Source: UBA1309 sp047605645 (GTDB lineage Bacteria > Bacteroidota > Bacteroidia > Bacteroidales > Dysgonomonadaceae). Taken from it: 64,000 bases of DNA. This document shows, piece by piece, positions 6,512-14,586 of this stretch. Numbering within the stretch: position 1 is the first letter of the stretch; every line of letters starts with the position of its first letter. The notes under the pieces were generated by a model, which was not told where the DNA came from, did not search any database, and worked only from the letters and a program-made list of their open reading frames with translations. The DNA lies in NCBI GenBank assembly GCA_047605645.1, contig JASGFJ010000012.1, forward strand, positions 1 through 64,000. Direction: 5' to 3'. Position numbers and translations under genes: made by a program.

Positions 6512-8911
6512 ATGAGTAGACCTAATGTGAGAAGCTCCCAGGCTTTACTAAATGCCAATGATGAGAAATCAGTTAATGTATTGGACATCGTTAAATATCT
6601 TTTGTTTTATTGGCGATGGTTTGTCCTTGTCATTATTTTGTTTGTCTGCTATTTCTTTTATCAATATAGCAAATCCCCTTTTATTTATCAGCAGTCGATG
6701 TCTGTAATGATTAAGACACCCGTAAATTCACAGCTTTCAATGAAGATGAGCCGGTTTTCCGGCCTGATGGCTCCGGTGAGTGTGACGAATGAGATTCTTC
6801 AGTTCAAGTCAAAAGAACTGATGAAACGGGTTGTTAGCAAATTACATGCAAATGTGAGTTATACGGTACACGAGGGATTGAGGGATAATGAATTGTATAA
6901 GAATGCACCTATCCGTGTGGCCTTTGACGATACTAAGGACGGCTTTATTATGATGACGGTTGTGCTTCATAATGCAGAGAAGGCTACCCTTACGCTCTGG
7001 CCAAAATCTGCAAATGAAAAATCCTATCTTGTCAAATTAAATGTTCCTGTCAATATTGGTGGGGAGAAAATGACAGTCTATGCGACGGAAAATCTGGGAG
7101 CATCTTGGTATGGAAGGTCTATTCGGGTGCAGAGACTCCCTGCCGAAATAATGGCAGCTAGTTTTTCTAGTAATTTATCTATCTCTCAAACAAAGGATGA
7201 TGCCTCTATTATTGATTTTTCTTTGAATGACTTTTCCGCAACCAGGGCGGCGGATGTCCTGAATGAACTGGTTGCTACGTATAATCAACAAACCATCGAA
7301 GATAAGACTCGGATCGCAGCCAATACGGAAGCATTTATTCGGGAACGATTGGGGATTATTGAAAGTGAATTAGGAAATGTGGAGTCTCAGATTGAGGAAA
7401 AGCAGGTCGCAAACGGAGGGGAGGATATTAGTGCGCAGGGAGGTAAATATATTTCTCAAAGCGACCAATATGAAGATCAGAGCAAGGAGATTGCAACCCA
7501 GATTCGTCTGAATAACATGGTGAAGCAATACTTAATGAATTCTTCTAAAGTCAATGATTTGATACCTAGTAATATTGGGCTGGAAGATGTGAATGTGGTT
7601 AGTCAAATCAATCAATACAATTCAGTGCTTCTTAAGCGCAACCGCCTAAGAGAAGGGGGAAATGACCGCAATCCGGCTGTTGCAGAATTAAATAATACCT
7701 TGAAGGAGCTTCGACGAAGCATTATCGCTGCAATTAATAATTCTTATTCAAACCTTTCGGTTCGGAAAAAGGATGCAACCGAACAGGGAAGTATCGCTCG
7801 TAGCAAAGCGGTGCAGGTACCGGGAAAGCAAAGACAAATGCTCTCCATCGAAAGGCAACAAAAGGTGAAAGAGGATTTGTATATCTTTTTATTGAACAAA
7901 AGAGAAGAGAATTCTCTTAGCCGTGTTCAGGCCGAAGACAATGCACAATTGGTAGATCCTCCTGCCGGAAGTTACTCTCCGATTGCTCCGACTCTATATA
8001 AAAAGCTTTTGATGGGGGTTGGTTGCGGAATATTGCTCCCAGCTGTTGTTCTACTGGTTATTCTGATGCTGGATACCAATGTGCGTACCCGAAAGGAAAT
8101 TGAAGATGCTGTGGATGTGCCTTTCCTGGCTCAAATTCCTTTTGCAAAAGATGCACAAATGAATAAAAATCAGATTTCAATCCGAAGCCAGGGGCATGAT
8201 GCTTTATCGGAGTCTTTTCGTATACTGAGGACGAATCTCGGTTTTCTGGGAGTAGATACCGAACCCCAGAGAGTCATTACATTCACGTCCTTCAGTCCCG
8301 GTGCCGGAAAAACGTTTACTTCTGTAAATGTGGCGGCAAGTTTGACCCAGATAAATAAAAAGGTGGTCGTAGTGGACTTAGACTTGAGAAAAGGAACTTT
8401 GAGCAACAATGCCAATGTGAAACATGTAAAAGGGATTACTCATTATCTGGCTGATACTTCTGTTACTCTGGATGATGTCCTGATTCATGACGCTCCTTCA
8501 GAAGGAATTGATATGGTGCCTATCGGTATTATTGCTCCCAATCCGGTTGAACTTCTTTTAAGCAAGCGTTTGGACCAGTTAATCTCAGAGTTAAAAGCAC
8601 GTTATGATTATATTGTTGTGGATAATGTCCCTCTTGGGGTTGTTGCCGATACTGCAATAATCAACCGTATCACAGATATTACGATTTTTGTTGTGCGTTC
8701 TGGTAAATTAGATAGGAGGCAACTCCCTGAATTGCAGCGTATTTATGAAGAAAAACGGTTGACGAATATGGCTGTTCTACTTAACGGGATTAAGCCAAGT
8801 GGTCACAGTTATGGCTACGGATATGGCTACGGTAGCTATGGTTACGGTTATGGAACTTATGGCGGCGAAGACGAGCAAAAACCGTGGTGGAAGTTCTGGA
8901 GAAATAAATAA
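6512..8911 (+). CDS. wzc: Wzc-like chain-length regulator and tyrosine autokinase
   Basis: A 799-residue fusion of a Wzz-like chain-length domain and a BY-kinase. The first membrane helix is near residues 35-52 (FVLVIILFVCYFFY) and the second near 495-520 (MGVGCGILLPAVVLLVI), with a large coiled-coil periplasmic part between them. The cytoplasmic kinase shows Walker A SPGAGKT (near 595), Walker A' VVVDLDLRKG (near 620) and Walker B YIVVDNVP. The C-terminal tail is an alternating Gly-Tyr run with eight tyrosines, ending in EDEQKPWWKFW. Such clusters are trans-autophosphorylated between subunits, and cycling of this state controls polymer length and export through the Wza-type channel encoded upstream. 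Both kinase and tail are present in one chain, so this is a complete proteobacterial-type Wzc. Confidence 0.95.
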   Translation: MSRPNVRSSQALLNANDEKSVNVLDIVKYLLFYWRWFVLVIILFVCYFFYQYSKSPFIYQQSMSVMIKTPVNSQLSMKMSRFSGLMAPVSVTNEILQFKSKELMKRVVSKLHANVSYTVHEGLRDNELYKNAPIRVAFDDTKDGFIMMTVVLHNAEKATLTLWPKSANEKSYLVKLNVPVNIGGEKMTVYATENLGASWYGRSIRVQRLPAEIMAASFSSNLSISQTKDDASIIDFSLNDFSATRAADVLNELVATYNQQTIEDKTRIAANTEAFIRERLGIIESELGNVESQIEEKQVANGGEDISAQGGKYISQSDQYEDQSKEIATQIRLNNMVKQYLMNSSKVNDLIPSNIGLEDVNVVSQINQYNSVLLKRNRLREGGNDRNPAVAELNNTLKELRRSIIAAINNSYSNLSVRKKDATEQGSIARSKAVQVPGKQRQMLSIERQQKVKEDLYIFLLNKREENSLSRVQAEDNAQLVDPPAGSYSPIAPTLYKKLLMGVGCGILLPAVVLLVILMLDTNVRTRKEIEDAVDVPFLAQIPFAKDAQMNKNQISIRSQGHDALSESFRILRTNLGFLGVDTEPQRVITFTSFSPGAGKTFTSVNVAASLTQINKKVVVVDLDLRKGTLSNNANVKHVKGITHYLADTSVTLDDVLIHDAPSEGIDMVPIGIIAPNPVELLLSKRLDQLISELKARYDYIVVDNVPLGVVADTAIINRITDITIFVVRSGKLDRRQLPELQRIYEEKRLTNMAVLLNGIKPSGHSYGYGYGYGSYGYGYGTYGGEDEQKPWWKFWRNK

Positions 8912-8984
8912 ATGACACTTATTTATTATTATTTTTTTTTCATTAAAAATGAAGATAAGTATTTAATCTGTTGAAAATAAGTTG

Positions 8985-8992
8985 TATGTTTG
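8985..8992 (+). promoter_or_regulatory. Bacteroidetes -7 promoter box for the OmpA-family gene
   Basis: TATGTTTG matches the TAnnTTTG consensus of the Bacteroidetes primary sigma factor. It lies about 23 bases before the start codon. No convincing -33 TTTG is seen at the expected spacing. Confidence 0.55.
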
Positions 8993-9014
8993 TAATTGAA
9001 TTAAATAATATAAA

Positions 9015-10250
9015 ATGGATATGAACACAAACTATGTTAAATGTATATTGTTGGGATTAACAATGTGCACTTCTGCCTTTGCGCAGCAAAACACAGTGAC
9101 AACAACAACTGTGGAAGAGAGTCAGGACAAACATAAAGTAGAAACAAATTATTTTTTTGATAATTGGTTTGTCGGAGCCGGAGGCGGAACGAATTTATAT
9201 TTTGGGACCAATGATAGTAAACTCTCCTTATCAAAGCGTTTAGGTTCTACTTTTAATGTGTATGCCGGAAAATGGTTTACACCGGGAATCGGATTGAGAC
9301 TGGGAGTCGATTTGTCGCAATCCAATGGCCTTACATTGAATAATTCGAATTGGTATGAGCAATATTACAATACGGGAGAAACGTATGTGAAAGATGGAGT
9401 AACCTACTATAAACAAAAAATCAAATACGGCAATTTGAATGCTCAGGCCATGTTTAATCTGTCCAATCTTCTGGCTGGTTATAATCCGTATCGATTCTAC
9501 AATATAATCCCTTATGCCGGTCTTGGTTTGATGTGGTCGACCAATAAGGGTGGCTCTCACGAACATGAGTTAGCCGTTATTGGAGGGATATTGAATACAT
9601 TCCGTCTGAATGATGCGGTAAATTTGACATTTGACCTGAAAGGAGGCCTTTTTAATGAGCAGTTTAGTCACAAACGCGTGATTGATATTAACCAATCAGG
9701 TGCTCGTGATTTTACTTTGGCTGCCTCTGTTGGAGTTGTATATAAATTCAAAAGAAGAGGATGGGGTAGATCTAAAACAATTACAAATACCATTAAATAT
9801 TCTGATGAGGAGTTGAAAGTATTGAGAGATCGTGTTAATGAACTGGAAAAAGCAAATAGAGACTTGGCAGAACAGGCTGCTAATGGAACGACTGTCGTGG
9901 ATACCCGAATTGAAAAAACCATTCAGTCAATGCCGTTATTGATAACATTCCCGATTAATAAGAGTACCGTTAGCAATGATGCAAGAGTAAACCTTGGATT
10001 CCTTGCTAAAGTGATTAAAGAAAATCCGGGTTCTGTATTTACAATTACCGGATATGCCGATAAAGGAACTGGTACAAAAACTATCAACGAGCGGTTGAGT
10101 CGCGCAAGAGCAAATGCCGTGTATGACACTTTGGTTGGAGAGTTTGGTGTTTCTTCTTCTCAATTGAGAACTTCATCTGAAGGTGGTGTAGACGATATGT
10201 ATTATGATGACCCACGTTTGAGTAGAGCTGTGATAACAAAAGCTAAATAA
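9015..10250 (+). CDS. OmpA-family outer-membrane protein
   Basis: A 411-residue protein with a signal peptide ending AFAQQ (near residue 25). A beta-barrel-like N-terminal part runs to about residue 250 (GAGGGTNLYFG, many alternating aromatic strands). A short coiled coil follows (DEELKVLRDRVNELEKANRDLAEQ, about 270-290), and then an OmpA-like C-terminal domain with ITGYADKGTGTKTINERLSRARA. The last part should bind peptidoglycan in the periplasm. It lies about 100 bases downstream of the wzc-like gene with its own promoter box, and a strong terminator follows, so it is probably a separate unit. It may anchor or stabilise the envelope during polysaccharide export; this is inference. An alternative start is the Met at codon 3. 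Confidence 0.88.
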   Translation: MDMNTNYVKCILLGLTMCTSAFAQQNTVTTTTVEESQDKHKVETNYFFDNWFVGAGGGTNLYFGTNDSKLSLSKRLGSTFNVYAGKWFTPGIGLRLGVDLSQSNGLTLNNSNWYEQYYNTGETYVKDGVTYYKQKIKYGNLNAQAMFNLSNLLAGYNPYRFYNIIPYAGLGLMWSTNKGGSHEHELAVIGGILNTFRLNDAVNLTFDLKGGLFNEQFSHKRVIDINQSGARDFTLAASVGVVYKFKRRGWGRSKTITNTIKYSDEELKVLRDRVNELEKANRDLAEQAANGTTVVDTRIEKTIQSMPLLITFPINKSTVSNDARVNLGFLAKVIKENPGSVFTITGYADKGTGTKTINERLSRARANAVYDTLVGEFGVSSSQLRTSSEGGVDDMYYDDPRLSRAVITKAK

Positions 10251-10270
10251 TTCTCATAAGATTTTTATAA

Positions 10271-10313
10271 ATGGGAGATTGCCTTGATTGTAAAGGGAAT
10301 CTCCCATTTTTAT
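10271..10313 (+). terminator. Rho-independent terminator after the OmpA-family gene
   Basis: A perfect 10-base-pair stem (ATGGGAGATT paired with AATCTCCCAT) with a 17-base loop is followed by a T-rich run. It ends the upstream unit and separates it from the epimerase gene. Confidence 0.9.
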
Positions 10314-10339
10314 TATTCGTATTACTGCGAGATAATTTC

Positions 10340-10347
10340 TATCTTTG
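10340..10347 (+). promoter_or_regulatory. -7 box immediately before the epimerase start
   Basis: TATCTTTG is an exact TAnnTTTG match whose last base is only six bases before the ATG at 10353. With the usual distance to the transcription start, the mRNA would begin at or very near the start codon, that is, with almost no leader. Confidence 0.6.
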
Positions 10348-10352
10348 TTGCT

Positions 10353-11363
10353 ATGTCAAAAAGAATATTGGTTACAGGCGCGAGCGGTTTTATTGGCAGC
10401 TTTTTAATTGAAAAGGCGTTAGATTCAGGATATCAGACTTGGGCTGGTGTTCGTCAGTCGAGTAGTCGGGAATATCTGAAAGATTCTCGTATCCGGTTTG
10501 TTGACTTCAGCTTCTCCGATAAAGAAAAACTGAAAATACAACTGCTCGATTTTGTATCTAAATATGGACGTCTAGACTATATTATTCATAACGCAGGATT
10601 AACGAAGGCGATACATCCGGAAGATTTTGAAAAAGTGAATTTTCTGAATACGGTCAACTTCGTTGATGCATTAATTGAGACAGATACCGTTCCTCAAAAA
10701 TTCCTTTTAATGAGTAGCTTGAGCGTAATGGGAGCGGGTGATGAGGAGGATTATTCTCCCATATTACTCCTCTCGGAGCCTCATCCGAATACGGCTTACG
10801 GTAAAAGTAAATTAAAAGCGGAGAAATATATTCAGTCAAAGGAAAATTTTCCGCATATCATCCTTCGTCCTACAGGCGTTTATGGTCCTCGCGAGAAAGA
10901 CTATTTCATGATGGTGAAAACTATTCTTTCCGGCTTGGATGTGAGTGCGGGAATGAAAGAGCAAAGGCTAACGTTTATTTATGTACGGGATTTGGTGGAT
11001 GCCGCTTTCCTGGCTCTGGAAAGTGAGATTGTAAATAAAGCTTATTTTGTAGCAGATGGAAATGTCTATACGGATAAGGAATATACTTCACTCGTGAGAA
11101 CTATTCTTGGAAAGAAGCATGTTTTACGAATAAAGATACCTTTAGGTATTATTAAATTCGTTTCAGCACTCTCGGAGGATATTTCAAAGTTCTCAGGGAA
11201 GGCTTCTACGTTGAATAGAGATAAGTATAAGATAATGAAACAGCGTAACTGGATTTGTGAAGTGGAGCCTATCCGGAAAGAGCTTGGCTTTCAGGCAAAG
11301 TACGATTTGCAAAGAGGCTTGGAAGAGTCTATTCGCTGGTACAGAGAGAATCAATGGATTTAG
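10353..11363 (+). CDS. NAD-dependent epimerase/dehydratase (extended SDR)
   Basis: A 336-residue extended short-chain dehydrogenase. The N-terminal nucleotide-binding motif is TGASGFIGSFL, the catalytic pair is in YGKSKLKAE (Tyr-x3-Lys), and LRPTGVYGPRE is the usual substrate-domain strand. Members act on nucleotide sugars or steroid-like substrates, and the exact substrate cannot be assigned. A longer reading from 10284 would start inside the upstream terminator hairpin, so the ATG at 10353, just before MSKRILVTGASG, is chosen. The gene converges on folC, with the two stop codons overlapping by a few bases. It follows surface-polysaccharide genes, so a nucleotide-sugar role is plausible, but it has its own promoter box. 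Confidence 0.85.
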   Translation: MSKRILVTGASGFIGSFLIEKALDSGYQTWAGVRQSSSREYLKDSRIRFVDFSFSDKEKLKIQLLDFVSKYGRLDYIIHNAGLTKAIHPEDFEKVNFLNTVNFVDALIETDTVPQKFLLMSSLSVMGAGDEEDYSPILLLSEPHPNTAYGKSKLKAEKYIQSKENFPHIILRPTGVYGPREKDYFMMVKTILSGLDVSAGMKEQRLTFIYVRDLVDAAFLALESEIVNKAYFVADGNVYTDKEYTSLVRTILGKKHVLRIKIPLGIIKFVSALSEDISKFSGKASTLNRDKYKIMKQRNWICEVEPIRKELGFQAKYDLQRGLEESIRWYRENQWI

Positions 11364-12655
11364 CGACCTGCATTTTCGAATGCTTCCAATGCCTCAGCCA
11401 CAACAAAGTTGCTTCCTCCAATAAATATAAAATCATTCGATGATGCATGAGCAAGTGCTGCATCAATTGCATCTGCAATATGTGTAAAACACGTGCCTTT
11501 TAATCCATGGCATGAGGCTTGTGCTTGAAGTTCTGTTTCGCTCAATGCTCTGGCAATCGTTGCTTTGGTGAAATAATAAGAAGCCTGCTTCGGAAGTAAT
11601 GCCAGAACTGAAGAGATATCTTTATCATTGACCATTCCAAAAATAATGTGCAACTTGTCGTATGTTTCCTCTTGTAATTGTTCGGTAACATAATGGATGC
11701 CGCCTACATTGTGGCCGGTGTCGCATACAACTGTCGGGTGTTTCTGTATAACCTGCCATCTGCCCATGAGCCCCGTTAATTCGGAGACCTGCGCAAAGCC
11801 GCTATAGACGGATTCCTTTGATATCGGTAAGCCGAGCATCCGAAGTGTCGATACAGCCGTTAATATGGTGTTTGTGTTTTTTAGTTGCGCTAATCCTCCT
11901 AATTCGCTTTCCAGATTAGGATACTCTTGTGTCTCATACTCGATGCCTTTTCCTGCTTTTTTATAAGAAATAATCAAGGGTTTATCTTCGGCAAAGACTA
12001 TCGGAGCATTTTCATTGTTTGCTTTTTCTGAGAAAATGGCTCGGGTTTCTTTTACTGCTTCTCCAATAACAACAGGAATATGTTTTTTTATGATTCCTGC
12101 TTTTTCAAAAGCGATTTTATCCAAGGTATTTCCTAAAAATTGAGTGTGATCAAGGCTGATATTCGTGATGATAGATAGAATCGGAGTCACAATATTTGTG
12201 CTGTCGAGTCTTCCGCCCAATCCGACTTCAACCACTGCATAATCCACTTTTTCATCTCTGAAATAGGTAAATGCCATCAATGTGGTCAATTCAAAAAAAG
12301 AGGGGTGGATGGATTCGAAATTATTCTTGTGAACCTTTACAAAATCAATGACATACTCTTCTGAAATTTTTTCTCCGTTAACCCGGATTCTTTCACGAAA
12401 ATCGAGCAAATGAGGGGATGTGTATAGTCCGACTTTATAGCCTTCCGATTGCAGAATTGCAGCGATGGTGTGGCTCGTTGATCCTTTTCCGTTGGTTCCT
12501 CCCACGTGAATTATTTTAAAATTACGATGTGGATATCTGAAATAAGAATCAAGCGCCAGTGTATTTTCTAATCCCTCTTTATAAGCTGACTTCCCGACAT
12601 GTTGATATACGGGTAACTGATTGAAAAGATATTTTATAGTTTCTGGATATGTCAT
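11360..12655 (-). CDS. folC: Bifunctional folylpolyglutamate/dihydrofolate synthase
   Basis: A 431-residue Mur-ligase-family enzyme that adds glutamate to dihydropteroate and to folates. The ATP loop is HVGGTNGKGSTSH, followed by GLYTSPHLLDFRERIRVNG, the metal/folate motif VEVGLGGRLDSTN and the C-terminal domain with VVCDTGHNVGG. The length matches the family. An exact -7 box lies about 19 bases upstream of the start on this strand, so it is transcribed alone with a short leader. It is a housekeeping gene between surface-polysaccharide genes and has no evident link with them. Confidence 0.95.
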   Translation of the reverse strand: MTYPETIKYLFNQLPVYQHVGKSAYKEGLENTLALDSYFRYPHRNFKIIHVGGTNGKGSTSHTIAAILQSEGYKVGLYTSPHLLDFRERIRVNGEKISEEYVIDFVKVHKNNFESIHPSFFELTTLMAFTYFRDEKVDYAVVEVGLGGRLDSTNIVTPILSIITNISLDHTQFLGNTLDKIAFEKAGIIKKHIPVVIGEAVKETRAIFSEKANNENAPIVFAEDKPLIISYKKAGKGIEYETQEYPNLESELGGLAQLKNTNTILTAVSTLRMLGLPISKESVYSGFAQVSELTGLMGRWQVIQKHPTVVCDTGHNVGGIHYVTEQLQEETYDKLHIIFGMVNDKDISSVLALLPKQASYYFTKATIARALSETELQAQASCHGLKGTCFTHIADAIDAALAHASSNDFIFIGGSNFVVAEALEAFENAGR

Positions 12656-13059
12656 TTCAATTTTTTAGTAAGACAAAGGTAATTCTTATTTTGAAATTAG
12701 GTAGTATGAGAATATCAGAATATCTTTGTGAAAAAAAATGACAATTAATTAAATGAAAATGTAAATTTTGATATTGTTCTATACAATTATCATTTTTTTT
12801 ATCTCATTAAGGAAATATTGAAAAGGAAATGGAAGTTTGTTGTTATTTAACTGATTAGTTTAAGTTGTAATTTCGCTTTTTTCCATTTGTAGATTCATTG
12901 TAGGGTTCTTCTTTTATTTGTATTCGGTATTTTTGGGGCTAGAGTATTCTTTAAAAATGTATTCATATAATAGAAGAATATTTCTTCTTTGGCGTAAGAT
13001 TCTTTTTTTTGAAGAAGTAATGAGGAAAATCAATTCAAGGTACATTAATAATAAATAGG
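12656..13059. other. AT-rich divergent intergenic region between folC and the Wzi-like gene
   Basis: No coding sequence is supported in these 404 bases. The left end holds the folC promoter box. On the plus strand, TATCTTTG at 12721-12728 and TATTTTTG at 12928-12935 both match TAnnTTTG and could drive the Wzi-like gene with leaders of roughly 325 or 120 bases. No hairpin stands out. Confidence 0.5.
12674..12681 (-). promoter_or_regulatory. -7 promoter box for folC
   Basis: Read on the minus strand this is TACCTTTG, an exact TAnnTTTG match, about 19 bases from the folC start codon. Confidence 0.65.
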
Positions 13060-14535
13060 ATGAAGGGAAAAGGCAAGAAGTGGTATATTTTGGGGGTAAT
13101 GGGAGTGTTGCCAATTATTTTGTATGGGCAAGTTCGCTCATCAGTGAGTGATTCGATAGCGGTAGATCGACAACAAAGTTTAGTCTCTACGAGAGAAACC
13201 AATTATCGGGTTGAGGCTTTTGGTGAATATTCTACCGGGGATAAGGTGCCCTACGGTCTCCAGAATCATACTTGGGGAGTGATGCCGTTAGATGGAAATG
13301 CTTATTATGGAAAAGCGGGGGTTTTCCATAAGCAAAAATTGAATAAGGCTTTGTCTTATGAGTTGGGGGCTGATTTGGTAGCTACCTCGAGTCAACCCAA
13401 TCAAAACACCTTTTGGGTTCAACAAGCCTTTGCCGGTGTAAATTGGAAGTTTTTGGCCTTGCGAATTGGCAGTAAGGAAGATTCTCGTTCTAATTCATGG
13501 AATCCAAATCTAAACTCAGGAGATTTAGTCTATTCTGATAATGCGCGACCGATTCCTGAAATCAAAATTAGTATTCCTGATTATATAGCTGTTCCCGGCA
13601 CAAAGCGTAATCTTTATGTGAAAGGTGAACTGTCATTTGGTAAATTGCTTGATGGTCATTATCTTGAAAAAGAGGTCGGAAACTCTTTACATCCTTATGT
13701 AAAGAATCCTTATACTCAATATAAAGCTTTATACTTGAGAGTCGGCAATATAGAATGGCATCAAAATGGGTTGCAACTCACAATCGGAGCTCAAGATATG
13801 GCTCTTTGGGGTGGTACGGTTTATCAATTGAAGCAAAATGCACTTGTCAAGGAGGATGCCACAGCAAACAATTTGTTTGATATTGTCATTCCTGGTTCTG
13901 AGGCTAAACATGGAGCTCATTGGGGAAGTTATGATTTCCGAATGGATTATGGAAGAGATTATGCCGATGAAGTATTCAGTTTCTATATACAACACCCTCT
14001 TAAGAATGCAAAGGATGTGAAATTGGTAAACCTTCCGGATAATTTATACGGAGTAGAATACAAATCTCTTCAAAAACGTCTGCTTTCCGGATTTGTATTT
14101 GAATATCTTTCTGCAAGGCAGACTAATAAAGAAAATCAATCTAATTATTATAATCAGAGAATATATGGTCAGGGAGCCAGCTATTATGGCATTGGTTTCG
14201 GAAATTCATTGTTTATTTCTCCGAGAGAAAATTTTGTAAATTCAATAGCCTTTATGAATAATAAGATTTGGGGCATCCACTCCGGTATTGAAGGATACGT
14301 TACCAGAACTTTAAAATATGCGGGCTGGGCCAGTTATATTGAATCAAAAGGATCTCCCTATTATGCTTATAGACGTTTGAGAGCAGCTTCTGCGACTTTA
14401 GATGTTACATACTCGTATCCCAAAGTATCCGGTCTGACTGTCAGTGCGCTCCTTTCATACAATAAAGGACGTCTTGTCAATTTAGGCTGTTTTGCTGCCG
14501 GTATTTCTGTAAAGAAGACAGGGAAGTTGTTTTAA
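13060..14535 (+). CDS. Wzi-family capsule assembly outer-membrane protein
   Basis: A 491-residue protein with a signal peptide (GVLPIILYGQ, cleaved near residue 25), matching the capsule-assembly Wzi family of Bacteroidetes. Recognisable parts are YRVEAFGEYSTGDKVPYGLQ, a WNPNLNSGDLVYSDNARPIPEIK segment and repeated amphipathic beta strands throughout, consistent with a large outer-membrane barrel. In Escherichia coli, Wzi is a surface lectin that holds capsule at the cell surface. The gene is followed 51 bases later by the large lipoprotein gene, probably in one transcript. Together with the Wza- and Wzc-like genes a few kilobases away it suggests that the polymer is retained as a capsule. 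Confidence 0.85.
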   Translation: MKGKGKKWYILGVMGVLPIILYGQVRSSVSDSIAVDRQQSLVSTRETNYRVEAFGEYSTGDKVPYGLQNHTWGVMPLDGNAYYGKAGVFHKQKLNKALSYELGADLVATSSQPNQNTFWVQQAFAGVNWKFLALRIGSKEDSRSNSWNPNLNSGDLVYSDNARPIPEIKISIPDYIAVPGTKRNLYVKGELSFGKLLDGHYLEKEVGNSLHPYVKNPYTQYKALYLRVGNIEWHQNGLQLTIGAQDMALWGGTVYQLKQNALVKEDATANNLFDIVIPGSEAKHGAHWGSYDFRMDYGRDYADEVFSFYIQHPLKNAKDVKLVNLPDNLYGVEYKSLQKRLLSGFVFEYLSARQTNKENQSNYYNQRIYGQGASYYGIGFGNSLFISPRENFVNSIAFMNNKIWGIHSGIEGYVTRTLKYAGWASYIESKGSPYYAYRRLRAASATLDVTYSYPKVSGLTVSALLSYNKGRLVNLGCFAAGISVKKTGKLF

Positions 14536-14586
14536 GGAACTTAAAAAGATCTCTTAACAAATTTATTCACCATTTAGTTAATCATA

